64,000 bases of DNA from contig NC_008009.1 of assembly GCF_000014005.1 (NCBI RefSeq), positions 3,348,001-3,412,000 of the forward strand, read 5' to 3'. The stretch comes from Candidatus Koribacter versatilis Ellin345 (GTDB lineage Bacteria; Acidobacteriota; Terriglobia; Terriglobales; Acidobacteriaceae). The notes under the pieces were generated by a model. It did not search any database, was not told where the DNA came from, and worked only from the letters and a program-made list of their open reading frames with translations. This document shows, piece by piece, positions 20,501-28,864 of this stretch; the first letter of the stretch is position 1, and every line of letters begins with the position of its first letter. Made by a program: the position numbers and the translations under genes.

Positions 20501-20615
20501 AATGCTGACGCTCTACACCACTCCGGTCGTTTATCTCTACATGGAACGCTTTCGCCTATGGGTAATTCGCATACGCCAAGGCAGCACGGTTACGCCGCGC
20601 GAGAGCGAATCATGA
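17517..20615 (+). CDS. RND multidrug efflux permease (HAE1/MdtC-like)
   Basis: A 1032-residue RND pump beginning MNISRPFIYRPVATTL, with [12 protein letters not shown] in TM4 and GIVKKNAILMIDFA in the second half. It begins three bases after the first permease stops and overlaps the outer-membrane gene (ATGA at 20612-20615). Two different permeases in one operon with one adaptor and one channel is the MdtABC plan. It lacks the low-complexity insert of its neighbour. Confidence 0.92.
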   Translation: MNISRPFIYRPVATTLITIAIALAGAVAFGFLPISPLPQVDFPTINVRAGLPGASPEIMASSVATPLERQLGHIASVTEMTSSSSLGSTTITLQFDLNRDINGAARDVQAAINAARSYLPANLPSNPTYNKSNPGDAPIVILAMTSKTYTRGQMYDMASNILAQRISQISGVGEVDVGGSSRPSVRVELNPSQLDHYGIAISQVANMLRAQNANLAKGQLSNGETTADILANDQMLLAMQYKPLVVGYRNGSAITLSDVADVTDSVQDLRQAGYVNGKPGILLIVRRQPGANIIATVDAIKDTIPELQASIPTGMNLQVVLDRTTTIRQSVHDVERTLIISIMLVIVVVFVFLRDVRATFIPSVVVPVSLIGTFGIMYLCGFSIDNLSLMALTISTGFVVDDAIVVIENITRYIEEGMAPMQAALRGASEIGFTVMSISISLVAVFIPILMMGGIVGRLFREFAVTLSAAIVVSMVVSLTATPMMCSRLLKHRDEQKHGKIYLWSENLFKGMASIYERSLRWVLDAPAFVLAILILTVAVNIYLLIIVPKGFFPQQDNGTIFGGAQGAQDISFQSMSKIMLEFVDRIKSDPAVDNVMAFTGGSNTNGGFIFLGLKPLKERKLSATEIVNRLRPKLLSLPGASAFVQAGQDLRIGGRGSNAQYQYTLQADNVADLVKWGPILAKEMKSLHGFADINSDQQNSGLQAMLVYDRPTASRLGITPQMIDQELYQSFGQAPVSTMYRSLNQYYVVMEVAPAYWQTPEALKNVYVHPANGKPVPLSAIAHLAYNTAALQVNHQGQYPSVTISFNLAPGVALSDASGRLLQLEQSLGMPPTIHGMFSGTLQAFQDSLSSEPILIITAVLAVFIVLGILYESLIHPVTILSTIPSAGVGAVLALMIFKASLDVIGIIGMILLIGIVKKNAILMIDFALAAEREEGMNSRDAIFRACMLRFRPILMTTMAAMLGAMPLALGTGAGSELRRPLGITIVGGLIFSQMLTLYTTPVVYLYMERFRLWVIRIRQGSTVTPRESES

Positions 20616-22192
20616 ACGTTAGGAACGGAATGAATTTCAAGTTTCGAAAGATTGCAACTACGCTGCCGCTGCTGGCCATGGCCTGCCTGTCGGCGTGCGT
20701 AGTGGGACCGAAGTATCACAAGCCGGCCGTGGACGCTCCGCCGTCTTACAAAGAAGCCACACCATCAGCGCAAAGCGCACAGCCGGCTCCGGGTGCACCT
20801 GCTCCGACGTGGCAACCCGCCAGCCCCAACGACGCGATGCTCAAGGGCAAGTGGTGGGAAATTTATAACGACGCCGACTTGAATAAGCTCGAAGAAGAAG
20901 TCAACGTCTCGAACCAAAGCGTCAAGGCTGCGGAGGCAAGCTTTCTCGGAGCACGTGCACTGGTAAAACAAGCGCGAGCAGCGTACTTCCCTACAATCGG
21001 CGTCTCGCCGAGCATCACCGCAACCCGTCAGCTTTCGGTTGATAGCAACGGTAAGGTGACCGGCGGTACCGGCACGGATTTCGATTTCCCCGCCAACGCA
21101 GCCTGGGTCCCGGATATTTGGGGCAAAGTTCGTAACCAGGTTCGCGCGCAAGCTTCCGCGGCACAGATGAGCGCAGCGGATTTAGAGAACATCCGCCTCT
21201 CCCTCCAGGTCGAAGTCGCCAACAACTACTTCCAGTTGCGTTCGCAAGATGCCTTGAAAGATCTGCTCGACGCAACGGTCAAGGCGTATCAGGAATCTGT
21301 CGACTTGACGCAAGCGCTGTACGAGACGGGTATCGACTCGCAGGAATCAGTGCTGCAAGCCGAGACGCAGTTAGCCACCGCTCAGGCGCAAGACACGAAC
21401 GTTGGCATCCTGCGCGCGCAGTATGAACATGCCATCGCGATGCTGATCGGCAAACCAGCTTCACAGTTTTCCCTGGCACATCTGCCGCTGAGTTCTGAGC
21501 CTCCGTCAATTCCCATCGGAGTTCCCTCGAACCTGCTCGAGCGGCGGCCTGACATTGCCTCCGCGGAACGCAGCATGGAGCAGTCGAATGCGTTGATCGG
21601 GGTGGCAGTCGCAGCGTATTACCCGAACGTCACCCTCAGCGGCACATTTGGCTTCCGCAATACGTCAATCGCCGATTGGTTCACCTGGCCGAGCCACTAT
21701 TGGTCTGTTGGTCCGCAGTTGGCGCAGACAATTTTTGAAGGCGGCCTGCGCAAGGCCACAGTTGTCCAGGCCCAGGCGCAATACGATCAGTCGGTCGCCA
21801 ACTATCGTCAAACCGTGCTCACCGCTTTTCAGCAGGTGGAAGACAATCTCGCAGCGCTGCGGATTCTCTCGCAGGAAGTGCAGCAGCAAGCGGCGGCAGT
21901 GGACTTCGCGCAGAAGAACCTGAACCTGGCGATCGATCGCTACAAGCTGGGCATCGATCCGTACCTGAACGTGCTCACGGCGCAGACGACGCTGTTCTCC
22001 AATCAGCAGGGCCTGGTGCAACTCAAGCTGCAGCAGATGAACGCCAGTGCGCAGCTGATTGAGGCGCTCGGCGGAGGTTGGGACACTTCTCTGCTACCGT
22101 CGAAGAAGGACGTGCAATCGCTCGGTCCGGTGCAAACCAACCCGGCACCACCCAGCCAATCTGGGCAAAACCAGACGCCCCCGACACGCTAA
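20612..22192 (+). CDS. Outer-membrane efflux lipoprotein (NodT/OprM/TolC family)
   Basis: A 526-residue channel protein. The ATG at 20612 overlaps the preceding stop and places a lipobox LSAC with Cys29 at the end of a hydrophobic signal, followed by VVGPKYHKP, a typical N terminus of the family. An upstream in-frame ATG at 20558 lies inside the previous gene and is rejected. Two OEP repeats follow (about 75-270 and 280-480). The C terminus is a Pro/Gln/Ser-rich tail. It completes the tripartite pump. Confidence 0.92.
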   Translation: MNVRNGMNFKFRKIATTLPLLAMACLSACVVGPKYHKPAVDAPPSYKEATPSAQSAQPAPGAPAPTWQPASPNDAMLKGKWWEIYNDADLNKLEEEVNVSNQSVKAAEASFLGARALVKQARAAYFPTIGVSPSITATRQLSVDSNGKVTGGTGTDFDFPANAAWVPDIWGKVRNQVRAQASAAQMSAADLENIRLSLQVEVANNYFQLRSQDALKDLLDATVKAYQESVDLTQALYETGIDSQESVLQAETQLATAQAQDTNVGILRAQYEHAIAMLIGKPASQFSLAHLPLSSEPPSIPIGVPSNLLERRPDIASAERSMEQSNALIGVAVAAYYPNVTLSGTFGFRNTSIADWFTWPSHYWSVGPQLAQTIFEGGLRKATVVQAQAQYDQSVANYRQTVLTAFQQVEDNLAALRILSQEVQQQAAAVDFAQKNLNLAIDRYKLGIDPYLNVLTAQTTLFSNQQGLVQLKLQQMNASAQLIEALGGGWDTSLLPSKKDVQSLGPVQTNPAPPSQSGQNQTPPTR

Positions 22193-22371
22193 ATCATCGG
22201 AAAACCCGTCAAAGTTCGGGTAGAATGCTTCACACGGTCCGTCGCGAAAAACCAGCTTGGGCGCTCTGCCGCTTCCTTGCAACAGTGCTTTAACAGCCCG
22301 CCGGTAAACTGTTGTAATTCGTGGATTTAGGACAAACTCGAACAAAACTTTTCTAAGTGAGAGACGTTGAC

Positions 22372-23718
22372 ATGAAGTCGCAGCTCGGCACGTTAGCCAC
22401 GGAATTGAAACGCAAAATCGAAGCTCGGGAAGCCCGCATCGGCATTGTCGGCATGGGATACGTTGGATTGCCGCTTGCCCTGTTGTTTAGCGAAGAGAAG
22501 TTTCGCGTAACCGGGTTCGACATTGATAACCGGAAGGTCGAGGCACTGAACGCCGGCGGGTCGTATATCGTGCGGATTCCGGGCACCGAAATCCAGGGCG
22601 CCCAGAAGAGCGGATTCTCTGCCACCGCCGATTACGGCAAGATCTCCGAGATGGACGCGGTGATCATCTGTGTGCCGACGCCGCTCAACGAGTTCCACGA
22701 GCCGGACCTCAGCTACATCACGCAAACCGTGGATGCGATCGCACCTCGCCTGCGCGAAGGGCAGATCGTCATCCTGGAGAGCACGACCTATCCCGGCACG
22801 ACCGAAGAGGTTGTGGTGCCACTGCTCGAAAAGGGCAACGCCAAGGGATTGAAGGTTGCGCGCGCCGAGGACGAAGGCGACTTCTTTGTTGCCTTCTCTC
22901 CGGAGCGCGAAGATCCGGGCAACGACACCGTGGCGCGTCGTGACATTCCCAAGGTTGTCGGCGGCGTTGGCAAGCTTGCGTCTGAAATCGCGGCAGCCGT
23001 GTATGGCACGATTTTCAACCGCACGGTACCGGTCTCATCGCCAGCGGCAGCGGAAATGACCAAGCTGCTGGAAAACATCTATCGCTGCGTGAACATCGCG
23101 CTGGTCAACGAGTTGAAGCAGCTCTGCCACCGCATGGACATTGATATTTTCGAGGTCATCGACGCAGCGAAGACCAAGCCCTTCGGCTTCCAGGCGTTCT
23201 ATCCGGGGCCAGGTTTGGGCGGTCACTGCATTCCGATCGATCCGTTCTATCTCTCGTGGAAAGCGAAGCAGTTCGACTTCCGCACCAAGTTCATCGAACT
23301 CGCCGGCGAAGTCAACATTGCAATGCCGTATTACGTGATTGATAAGACCGTCGAGGCGCTGAACCAGCACAAGAAGTCGCTGAACGGTTCGAAGGTCCTC
23401 GTGCTTGGACTTGCGTACAAGAAGGACATTGACGACCTGCGCGAGTCACCCTCGTTGACGATCATCGAGCTGCTGCGCAAGGGCGGGGCCGAAGTTTTCT
23501 ACAACGATCCGTTCTTCGCGAAGGTCGGACACGGGCGCCATTACGACCTGAACATGACGAACACACCGCTGGAAAATCTTGGACAGTACGACGCGGTGCT
23601 GATCGTGACCGACCACTCGGATTACGACTACCAGCGCATCGTGAAAGAGTCGAAGCTGGTGGTGGATTCGCGCAACGCGACAAAGGGGATCACGTCGGAA
23701 AAGATCGTTCGCTGCTAA
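22372..23718 (+). CDS. Nucleotide-sugar dehydrogenase (UDP-GlcNAc/UDP-ManNAc 6-dehydrogenase-like, WbpA/WecC family)
   Basis: A 448-residue NAD-dependent enzyme that oxidises C6 of a UDP-sugar to the uronic acid. The Rossmann motif GIVGMGYVGLPLA is near residue 23. The catalytic cysteine lies in GLGGHCIPIDPF (about C286), and the C-terminal UDP-binding domain contains VLVLGLAYKKDIDDLRESP. ATG at 22372 is favoured over GTG at 22357. Sequence type matches WbpA rather than UDP-glucose dehydrogenase. It stands alone but lies 3.4 kb from the sugar locus and likely supplies a uronate precursor for a surface polysaccharide. Confidence 0.88.
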   Translation: MKSQLGTLATELKRKIEAREARIGIVGMGYVGLPLALLFSEEKFRVTGFDIDNRKVEALNAGGSYIVRIPGTEIQGAQKSGFSATADYGKISEMDAVIICVPTPLNEFHEPDLSYITQTVDAIAPRLREGQIVILESTTYPGTTEEVVVPLLEKGNAKGLKVARAEDEGDFFVAFSPEREDPGNDTVARRDIPKVVGGVGKLASEIAAAVYGTIFNRTVPVSSPAAAEMTKLLENIYRCVNIALVNELKQLCHRMDIDIFEVIDAAKTKPFGFQAFYPGPGLGGHCIPIDPFYLSWKAKQFDFRTKFIELAGEVNIAMPYYVIDKTVEALNQHKKSLNGSKVLVLGLAYKKDIDDLRESPSLTIIELLRKGGAEVFYNDPFFAKVGHGRHYDLNMTNTPLENLGQYDAVLIVTDHSDYDYQRIVKESKLVVDSRNATKGITSEKIVRC

Positions 23719-24018
23719 TTTCGTGGAATTGCAATCCGGAGAAACTAGGAAGAAAACGGGAGAACTTACGGTAAAACCCGAAGTTAGATACTCGTTAACA
23801 TAGGCTTCTAACCGCATGTTTATTGGTGGGTTACAGGATCGTACCCTTTTCGTGGTAACGGTCCGGCCCCCGCGTTTTTTTCCCAGAACCGCGACGAATG
23901 GCGTCCCGAGCGCGAGGATTTTTCTAAATCGCGAGGTTTGCCGCAAAGGTGGTATAGGGAAATTGAAAGATTTTGTTTACTTCTGAGTACATAGGTCGGA
24001 AATACGACTGAAAACACG
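23719..24018. other. Gene-free region downstream of the sugar dehydrogenase
   Basis: About 300 bases between the dehydrogenase stop and the next terminator, with no credible ORF in any frame. GTCG-GAAATA-CGAC (24,0xx side, just before the terminator) forms a small hairpin. It is either a long 3' UTR or contains a short transcript; no known riboswitch motif was recognised. Confidence 0.5.
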
Positions 24019-24054
24019 AATGGCCAGCCTCGAATGGGCTGGCCATTTTCTTTG
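24019..24054. terminator. Bidirectional intrinsic terminator
   Basis: An 11-bp perfect stem AATGGCCAGCC/GGCTGGCCATT with a 7-base loop, followed by TTTTCTTT on the plus strand and preceded by AAAACACG, which gives a short T run on the minus strand. It sits seven bases beyond the stop of the minus-strand gene at 24062, so it ends the ergothioneine operon and any plus-strand readthrough. Confidence 0.8.
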
Positions 24055-24061
24055 CAAAGTC

Positions 24062-24565
24062 CTAGAGAATCCAGAGGCGTGGGCGGTCTGCCGCCACAGA
24101 CTGAGTGCGCTTTACTTCCGGGAGGATCACCAGGCGCACATCTTCGTCGATGGAGTGCAGGACCCAGTTCTCGCCTTGCAGCGATGCTTTGAACGAGCCG
24201 CGGCGCACCTGAGCGGTCTGGCCGAAACGATAGGCGACTGCGTACACGACGCTGGCGATGCCGTCCTCGCAGAGCTTGGCAGACAGGCTCACCAGGCGCG
24301 ATACCGGGCGATTGATCTCACCACGACCGACTTTTGACGCCAGCATCTGCGCCTTGCTGAAGACCATCAGTTCCGATGAGGACTGGATAAAGAAGCGGCC
24401 CTGGAAGTCGTCCGCGAGAAGATCAGCGGCGTTTACCGGATATGCCCTGCGCGGTGCTACGCCTACCACGCTGTAGAAGTCGATCAGCAAATCTTCCATC
24501 TGCGAACGAAGATCGTTGCTCGATTTTGGTTTGGCAACCGGGGAAACTGTTATGAATGTCGCCAT
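24062..24565 (-). CDS. Hypothetical protein downstream of egtD, possibly NTF2-like
   Basis: A 167-residue soluble protein with no signal peptide. The start at 24565 (MATFITVSPVAK) is chosen because the longer frame to 24673 would run into egtD. The order of elements (an N-terminal helix with IDFYSVVG, central VSRLVSLSAKLCEDG, and a final pair of strands GSFKASLQGENWVLHSIDEDVRLV) resembles the SnoaL/NTF2-like cone fold, but no catalytic motif is evident and I do not recognise the family. It lies 64 bases after egtD on the same strand and before a strong terminator, so it may be the third gene of the ergothioneine operon. Confidence 0.65.
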   Translation of the reverse strand: MATFITVSPVAKPKSSNDLRSQMEDLLIDFYSVVGVAPRRAYPVNAADLLADDFQGRFFIQSSSELMVFSKAQMLASKVGRGEINRPVSRLVSLSAKLCEDGIASVVYAVAYRFGQTAQVRRGSFKASLQGENWVLHSIDEDVRLVILPEVKRTQSVAADRPRLWIL

Positions 24566-24629
24566 ACGAAGCTCCTGCTCACTTTGATTAGAACCCTGGG
24601 AGCAGGAAAAGTTTCGGAAAGTCGCTGAA

Positions 24630-25586
24630 TTATGCGCGCAGAAGGTGGACGGTGAACCACTCTTTGGTATCACTCCACGTGCGTTCTACGGACAAGCCGC
24701 CGTTTTCAGCGATCGCGTGGACCATCGGCATCGTGAACTTGTAGCTGTTCTCGGTGTGGATGGTTTCACCCTTGCGAAACTCAATATCGAGATCGAGCGC
24801 GCCCAGCGACACACTTTGACGGCGCAAGCTTTCGAGATGCATCTCGATGCGAGACAATTCGTCGTTCCACACAATGCGATGAGCGAACTGATCCACATCG
24901 AAGTCGGCGTTGAGCTCGCGATTGAGTCGCACCAGCACGTTCTTGTTGAACTCAGCGGTAACGCCTTCGGAGTCGTCGTAAGCAGGAATGAGAACGTCGG
25001 GGGATTTGCGCATGTCGGTGCCGAGCAGGAGAGCGTCGCCCTGGTTCATGGAAGAACGAACCTGCTTGAGGAACAAGCCGGCTTCGAGCGGCTCAAAGTT
25101 GCCGATGCTCGATCCGATGAACAGGAAGAGCTTGCGCCCTGCGATCCGCCGGAACTGCGGCATGCCCTGGGTGAAGTCGAGAACCTTGGGAACGACCTGC
25201 AATTTCGGCAGCAACTGTTGCATGCGCACGCCGCATGCATCGAGTGCGGAGGCAGAGACGTCCACCGGGTAGTAGGTGATCGGCTCACCGGCCTTCATCA
25301 GCGCGTCGAGCAAGAGTACGGTCTTCGAGGCGCTGCCGGCGCCGAGTTCGACCGCCGCGGTGCACGCTGCAGCCTGCGCGACGATGTCGGCGGCGTTGTC
25401 GCGGAAAATCTTCCGTTCGGTTGCGGTGGGATAGTACTCCTGCAGTTCGGTTATCTGATCGAAAAGCTCGGAGCCGCGCGCGTCGTAAAACAGTTTTGGC
25501 GAAAGCGTCTTTGGATTACGCGTGAGGCCGCTCATAACGTCGTCGGCAATCGGCGAGAGCTTGGGCTCCTGGAGTCTAACGTGCAT
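24630..25586 (-). CDS. egtD: L-histidine N-alpha-methyltransferase EgtD
   Basis: A 318-residue SAM-dependent enzyme that trimethylates histidine to hercynine, the first step of ergothioneine synthesis. The family signatures are clear: FYDARGSELFDQITELQEYYPTATE near residues 33-55, the SAM site VELGAGSASKT near 79, and LFIGSSIGNFEP mid-protein. The C terminus is ETNSYKF-like (HTENSYKF), as in characterised EgtD. Its start overlaps the end of egtB by 11 bases, so the two are translationally coupled. Confidence 0.93.
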   Translation of the reverse strand: MHVRLQEPKLSPIADDVMSGLTRNPKTLSPKLFYDARGSELFDQITELQEYYPTATERKIFRDNAADIVAQAAACTAAVELGAGSASKTVLLLDALMKAGEPITYYPVDVSASALDACGVRMQQLLPKLQVVPKVLDFTQGMPQFRRIAGRKLFLFIGSSIGNFEPLEAGLFLKQVRSSMNQGDALLLGTDMRKSPDVLIPAYDDSEGVTAEFNKNVLVRLNRELNADFDVDQFAHRIVWNDELSRIEMHLESLRRQSVSLGALDLDIEFRKGETIHTENSYKFTMPMVHAIAENGGLSVERTWSDTKEWFTVHLLRA

Positions 25587-26847
25587 TGGCCGCTAACCTG
25601 ATTCCCATGAATTGCCACCGAGCCTGTGGCGGGAAGAAATTGCGATAGCTGGCCCGAATGTGAGACTGCGGCGTGGCGCACGAGCCTCCACGCAACACGA
25701 ACTGATTGCACATGAACTTGCCGTTGTACTCGCCGACCAGGCCCGCTGCCGGCTGAAATCCCGGATAGCCAACATATGGGCTGGCGGTCCACTCCCAAAC
25801 GTCGCCGTAGAACTGTGGCGCATCCGCGGATGGCGCAACGGTTGGATGAAATCGTCCGGACTCAGCGAAGTTGCCGCGTATCGGCTGAGATGCCGCAGCG
25901 TGTTCCCACTCGGCTTCGAGCGGCAGCCGCGCATTGGCCCAGTGTGCGTAAGCATCGGCCTCGTAGAAGCTGACGTGGCAAACCGGCTCATCGAGATTTA
26001 CCGGCTTCGTTCCAGCGGCGGTGAAGACACGCCACTGCTGTCCGTCGCGATCCCAGTAAAACGGCGCTTCCCATCCCTGCGCATTGACGGTGTCCCAACC
26101 ATCGGAGAGCCACAACTCAGGCCGGTGGTAACCACCATCCTGCATAAATGCTAAGTACTCGCGATTGGTGACCAGCCGATTCGCCAACTTGTATGGCTGC
26201 AAAAGAACGCGATGCCGAGGCTCTTCGTTGTCGAAGGAGAAGCCGGAGCCGGTATGCCCGATCTCGACTTCCCCACCGTCGAATGCCGACCAGGTGAGCG
26301 GAGGAGCAGAACGACTTTCTTCGTCTGACGATTCAACGAACGCGGGCTGCAAGGGCTGGGTCCAGAAGGCGTGCTTGATGTCGGTGACGATCAGTTCCTG
26401 GTGCTGCTGTTCGTGATTGAGGCCGAGGACGATTAGAGTTCTCGCGCTCTCCGGCAGATCCGAATCGATCAGCCGCTCCATTGCGGCGTTCACGTGGACC
26501 CGATACGCGAGCACGCGATCGAGCGTGGGACGCGAAAATGTGCCGCGCATCCCGCGCACCGGATGCTTTCCGACGCCTTTGTAATAGGAATTAAAGACCG
26601 CCCGAAAAGCCGGGTCGTAGGCTTTGTAGCTGGGCTGGAACTCAGCAAGCAGGAAAGTCTCGAAAAACCACGTGGTGTGGGCGAGGTGCCACTTTGCCGG
26701 GCTTGCGTCCGGCATGGACTGGACCATCAGGTCCTCTGGCGCGAGATGGGCGACCAGTCGCTCGCTGAAAGAGCGCACGGACGAGAACTGTTTTGCCAGG
26801 GCCTTGCTGTCTGGCCCTGTCTGGATCGCCGACATTCGTTCGCTCAT
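25576..26847 (-). CDS. egtB: Hercynine oxygenase EgtB (iron-dependent sulfoxide synthase), type-II-like
   Basis: A 423-residue two-domain enzyme: DinB-like four-helix domain (about 15-170) and formylglycine-generating-enzyme-like C-lectin domain (about 185-423). It couples hercynine to a thiol with O2 to form the sulfoxide precursor of ergothioneine. The iron-binding histidines are visible in WHLAH (H54/H57) and HEQQHQE (H145, H149). The pair Y88-Y89 in NSYYKG lines up, from memory, with the two active-site tyrosines of the cysteine-using EgtB of Chloracidobacterium thermophilum. No egtA or egtC homologue is nearby, in keeping with direct use of cysteine. EgtE is also absent locally. Confidence 0.92.
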   Translation of the reverse strand: MSERMSAIQTGPDSKALAKQFSSVRSFSERLVAHLAPEDLMVQSMPDASPAKWHLAHTTWFFETFLLAEFQPSYKAYDPAFRAVFNSYYKGVGKHPVRGMRGTFSRPTLDRVLAYRVHVNAAMERLIDSDLPESARTLIVLGLNHEQQHQELIVTDIKHAFWTQPLQPAFVESSDEESRSAPPLTWSAFDGGEVEIGHTGSGFSFDNEEPRHRVLLQPYKLANRLVTNREYLAFMQDGGYHRPELWLSDGWDTVNAQGWEAPFYWDRDGQQWRVFTAAGTKPVNLDEPVCHVSFYEADAYAHWANARLPLEAEWEHAAASQPIRGNFAESGRFHPTVAPSADAPQFYGDVWEWTASPYVGYPGFQPAAGLVGEYNGKFMCNQFVLRGGSCATPQSHIRASYRNFFPPQARWQFMGIRLAANAR

Positions 26848-27116
26848 AGCCTGCTCTTAATAAGATGCGGTTTTTGCTCGAAAGACCCAGCAGAAAAACG
26901 TATTGGCTCGCTATGGGATGGCCGCGCGTTGTATGTCGGTTCAAAACTTTCGCCCAACCAATACCAAAGCGTCGAATTCGGATGGGTCTCACGGATAACA
27001 CCTTCGTCCGCCACCTAAGTTGCTGTGTCTATTGCGCTTCATTTACGCTGGTGTTATCAAGTAGAGTTTCAGCGCGAGTGGATTTGCGGTTCGGGGCTCG
27101 CCTCCGGGGAGAGCGA

Positions 27117-27893
27117 ATGAAAGTGGTTGTGCTTTGCGGCGGACTTGGCACGCGGTTGCGCGAGGAAACCGAGTTTCGCCCCAAGCCGATGGTGGAGATC
27201 GGCGGCCGTCCGATCCTGTGGCACATTATGAAGGGCTATGCCGCTTCGGGCTTCCGAGAGTTTGTACTCTGCCTGGGTTACAAGGGATCGGCGATCAAAG
27301 AGTACTTCCTGAACTACGAGGCGATGAACAACGACTTCACGATCAACCTCGGGCGCCACTCCAAACTTGAGTTCATGAACGGCCACGCCGAGCAGGATTT
27401 CCAGGTGACGCTGGCCGACACCGGGCTGAACACGATGACCGGTGGCCGGGTGAAGCGGATCCAGAAGTACATCACCGACGACACCTTCATGATGACTTAT
27501 GGCGACGGTGTCGCGGACGTGAACATTCCCAAGCTGCTGGAGTTCCATAAATCGCACGGCAAGCTCGCGACGGTGACCGCGGTCACCCCGAATTCGCGCT
27601 TTGGCATTGTGGACATGAGCAGCGAAGGCAAAGTGATGAAGTTCATCGAGAAGCCGCGTACCGATGGGCGGGCCAATGCCGGGTTCTTCGTCCTGAACCG
27701 CAAGGTCTTCGACTACATCTCCGGCGACGATTGCACCTTCGAGCGCGAACCGATGGAACGTCTGGCTGCCGACGGCCAGTTGATGGCGTACAAGCACGAC
27801 GGCTTCTTCTACGCCATGGACACCTATCGCGAATACGAGTTCCTGAACGACCTGTGGGCCAAAGGGCAGGCGCCGTGGAAGGTTTGGCAATGA
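27117..27893 (+). CDS. rfbF: Glucose-1-phosphate cytidylyltransferase
   Basis: A 258-residue nucleotidyltransferase making CDP-glucose from CTP and glucose-1-phosphate. The start at 27117 (MKVVVLCGG) is preceded by GGGGAGAG; the longer open frame from 26865 has no family similarity. Diagnostic features: [17 protein letters not shown] at residues 8-24, [13 protein letters not shown], and ALN-type [15 protein letters not shown], all standard for RfbF/DdhA. It is the first gene of the glycan operon and overlaps rfbG by four bases. Confidence 0.95.
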   Translation: MKVVVLCGGLGTRLREETEFRPKPMVEIGGRPILWHIMKGYAASGFREFVLCLGYKGSAIKEYFLNYEAMNNDFTINLGRHSKLEFMNGHAEQDFQVTLADTGLNTMTGGRVKRIQKYITDDTFMMTYGDGVADVNIPKLLEFHKSHGKLATVTAVTPNSRFGIVDMSSEGKVMKFIEKPRTDGRANAGFFVLNRKVFDYISGDDCTFEREPMERLAADGQLMAYKHDGFFYAMDTYREYEFLNDLWAKGQAPWKVWQ

Positions 27894-28864
27894 CAAACAC
27901 TTTCTGGCGCGATCGCTCGGTCTTGGTTACGGGCGCCACCGGCCTTCTCGGCGGATGGCTCACGCGACACCTGCTCGAGCAAGGTGCTTCAGTCACGGCG
28001 CTGGTGCGCGATTCCGTGCCGCAGTCGGAGTTTGAACGCTGCCTGATGCGCCAGCGCGTGAACGTGGTGCAGGGAGATTTGAGCAAGCCACAGTTGCTGG
28101 AGCGGGTGCTTGGCGAATACGAGGTCGAGACCGTTTTCCATCTCGCGGCACAGACGATTGTTGGGATCGCGAACCGCAATCCGGTCTCGACGTTTGAGAG
28201 CAATATTCGCGGGACGTGGAATTTGCTGGAAGCGTGTCGTCGTTCGCCGAACGTCAGCGCGATTGTGCTGGCGTCGTCCGACAAAGCCTATGGCGATCAG
28301 ACGGTACTTCCGTACACCGAAGATATGCCACTGCAAGGCCGCCATCCCTACGACGTAAGCAAGTCGTGCGCCGACCTTATTGCGCAGTCGTACGCGCATA
28401 CGTTTCGTGTGCCGGTGGCGATAACGCGTTGCGGGAATTTTTATGGTGGTGGGGACCTCAACTGGAACCGCGTGGTCCCGGGCACGATTCGTTCCGTATT
28501 TCGTGGAGAGCGTCCGATTATTCGCAGCGATGGAAAGTTTGTGCGCGACTACTTCTATATAGAGGATGGCGCGGCGGCTTACATGCTGCTTGCCGAGCGA
28601 CTCACGGTCGATAAAAAGTTGATTGGCTCGGCGTTTAATTTTTCGAACGAAGCGCAAATCAACGTACTCGACCTGGTGAACACGATCCTTCAGAAGATGA
28701 ACTCGAACCTGAAACCGGAGATCCAGAACCAGGCGAATAACGAGATCCGGCACCAATTCCTGAGCGCCGAACGCGCGCGCAAGCAGCTCAACTGGCGGGC
28801 GCAGTACACGCTTGACGAAGGCCTGGAGCGCACGATCGCCTGGTACAAAGAGGTATTGCAGTAG
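27890..28864 (+). CDS. rfbG: CDP-glucose 4,6-dehydratase
   Basis: A 324-residue short-chain dehydratase producing CDP-4-keto-6-deoxyglucose. NAD-binding motif [11 protein letters not shown] lies at residues 11-21, and the active-site YDVSK supplies the Tyr-x3-Lys pair. The ATG at 27890 overlaps the rfbF stop (ATGA), which fixes the start; the longer frame from 27731 is inside rfbF. Together with rfbF and rfbH it gives the standard route to CDP-3,6-dideoxyhexoses. Confidence 0.94.
   Translation: MTNTFWRDRSVLVTGATGLLGGWLTRHLLEQGASVTALVRDSVPQSEFERCLMRQRVNVVQGDLSKPQLLERVLGEYEVETVFHLAAQTIVGIANRNPVSTFESNIRGTWNLLEACRRSPNVSAIVLASSDKAYGDQTVLPYTEDMPLQGRHPYDVSKSCADLIAQSYAHTFRVPVAITRCGNFYGGGDLNWNRVVPGTIRSVFRGERPIIRSDGKFVRDYFYIEDGAAAYMLLAERLTVDKKLIGSAFNFSNEAQINVLDLVNTILQKMNSNLKPEIQNQANNEIRHQFLSAERARKQLNWRAQYTLDEGLERTIAWYKEVLQ

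Noticed and set aside
22195-22235. Terminator after the RND operon
   Set aside because: AACCCG/CGGGT can pair, but the stem is short and no T run follows, so it was not annotated.
26865-27116. N-terminal extension of rfbF
   Set aside because: RfbF proteins start at MKVVVLCGG-like sequence, and a ribosome-binding site precedes 27117; the upstream codons have no similarity.
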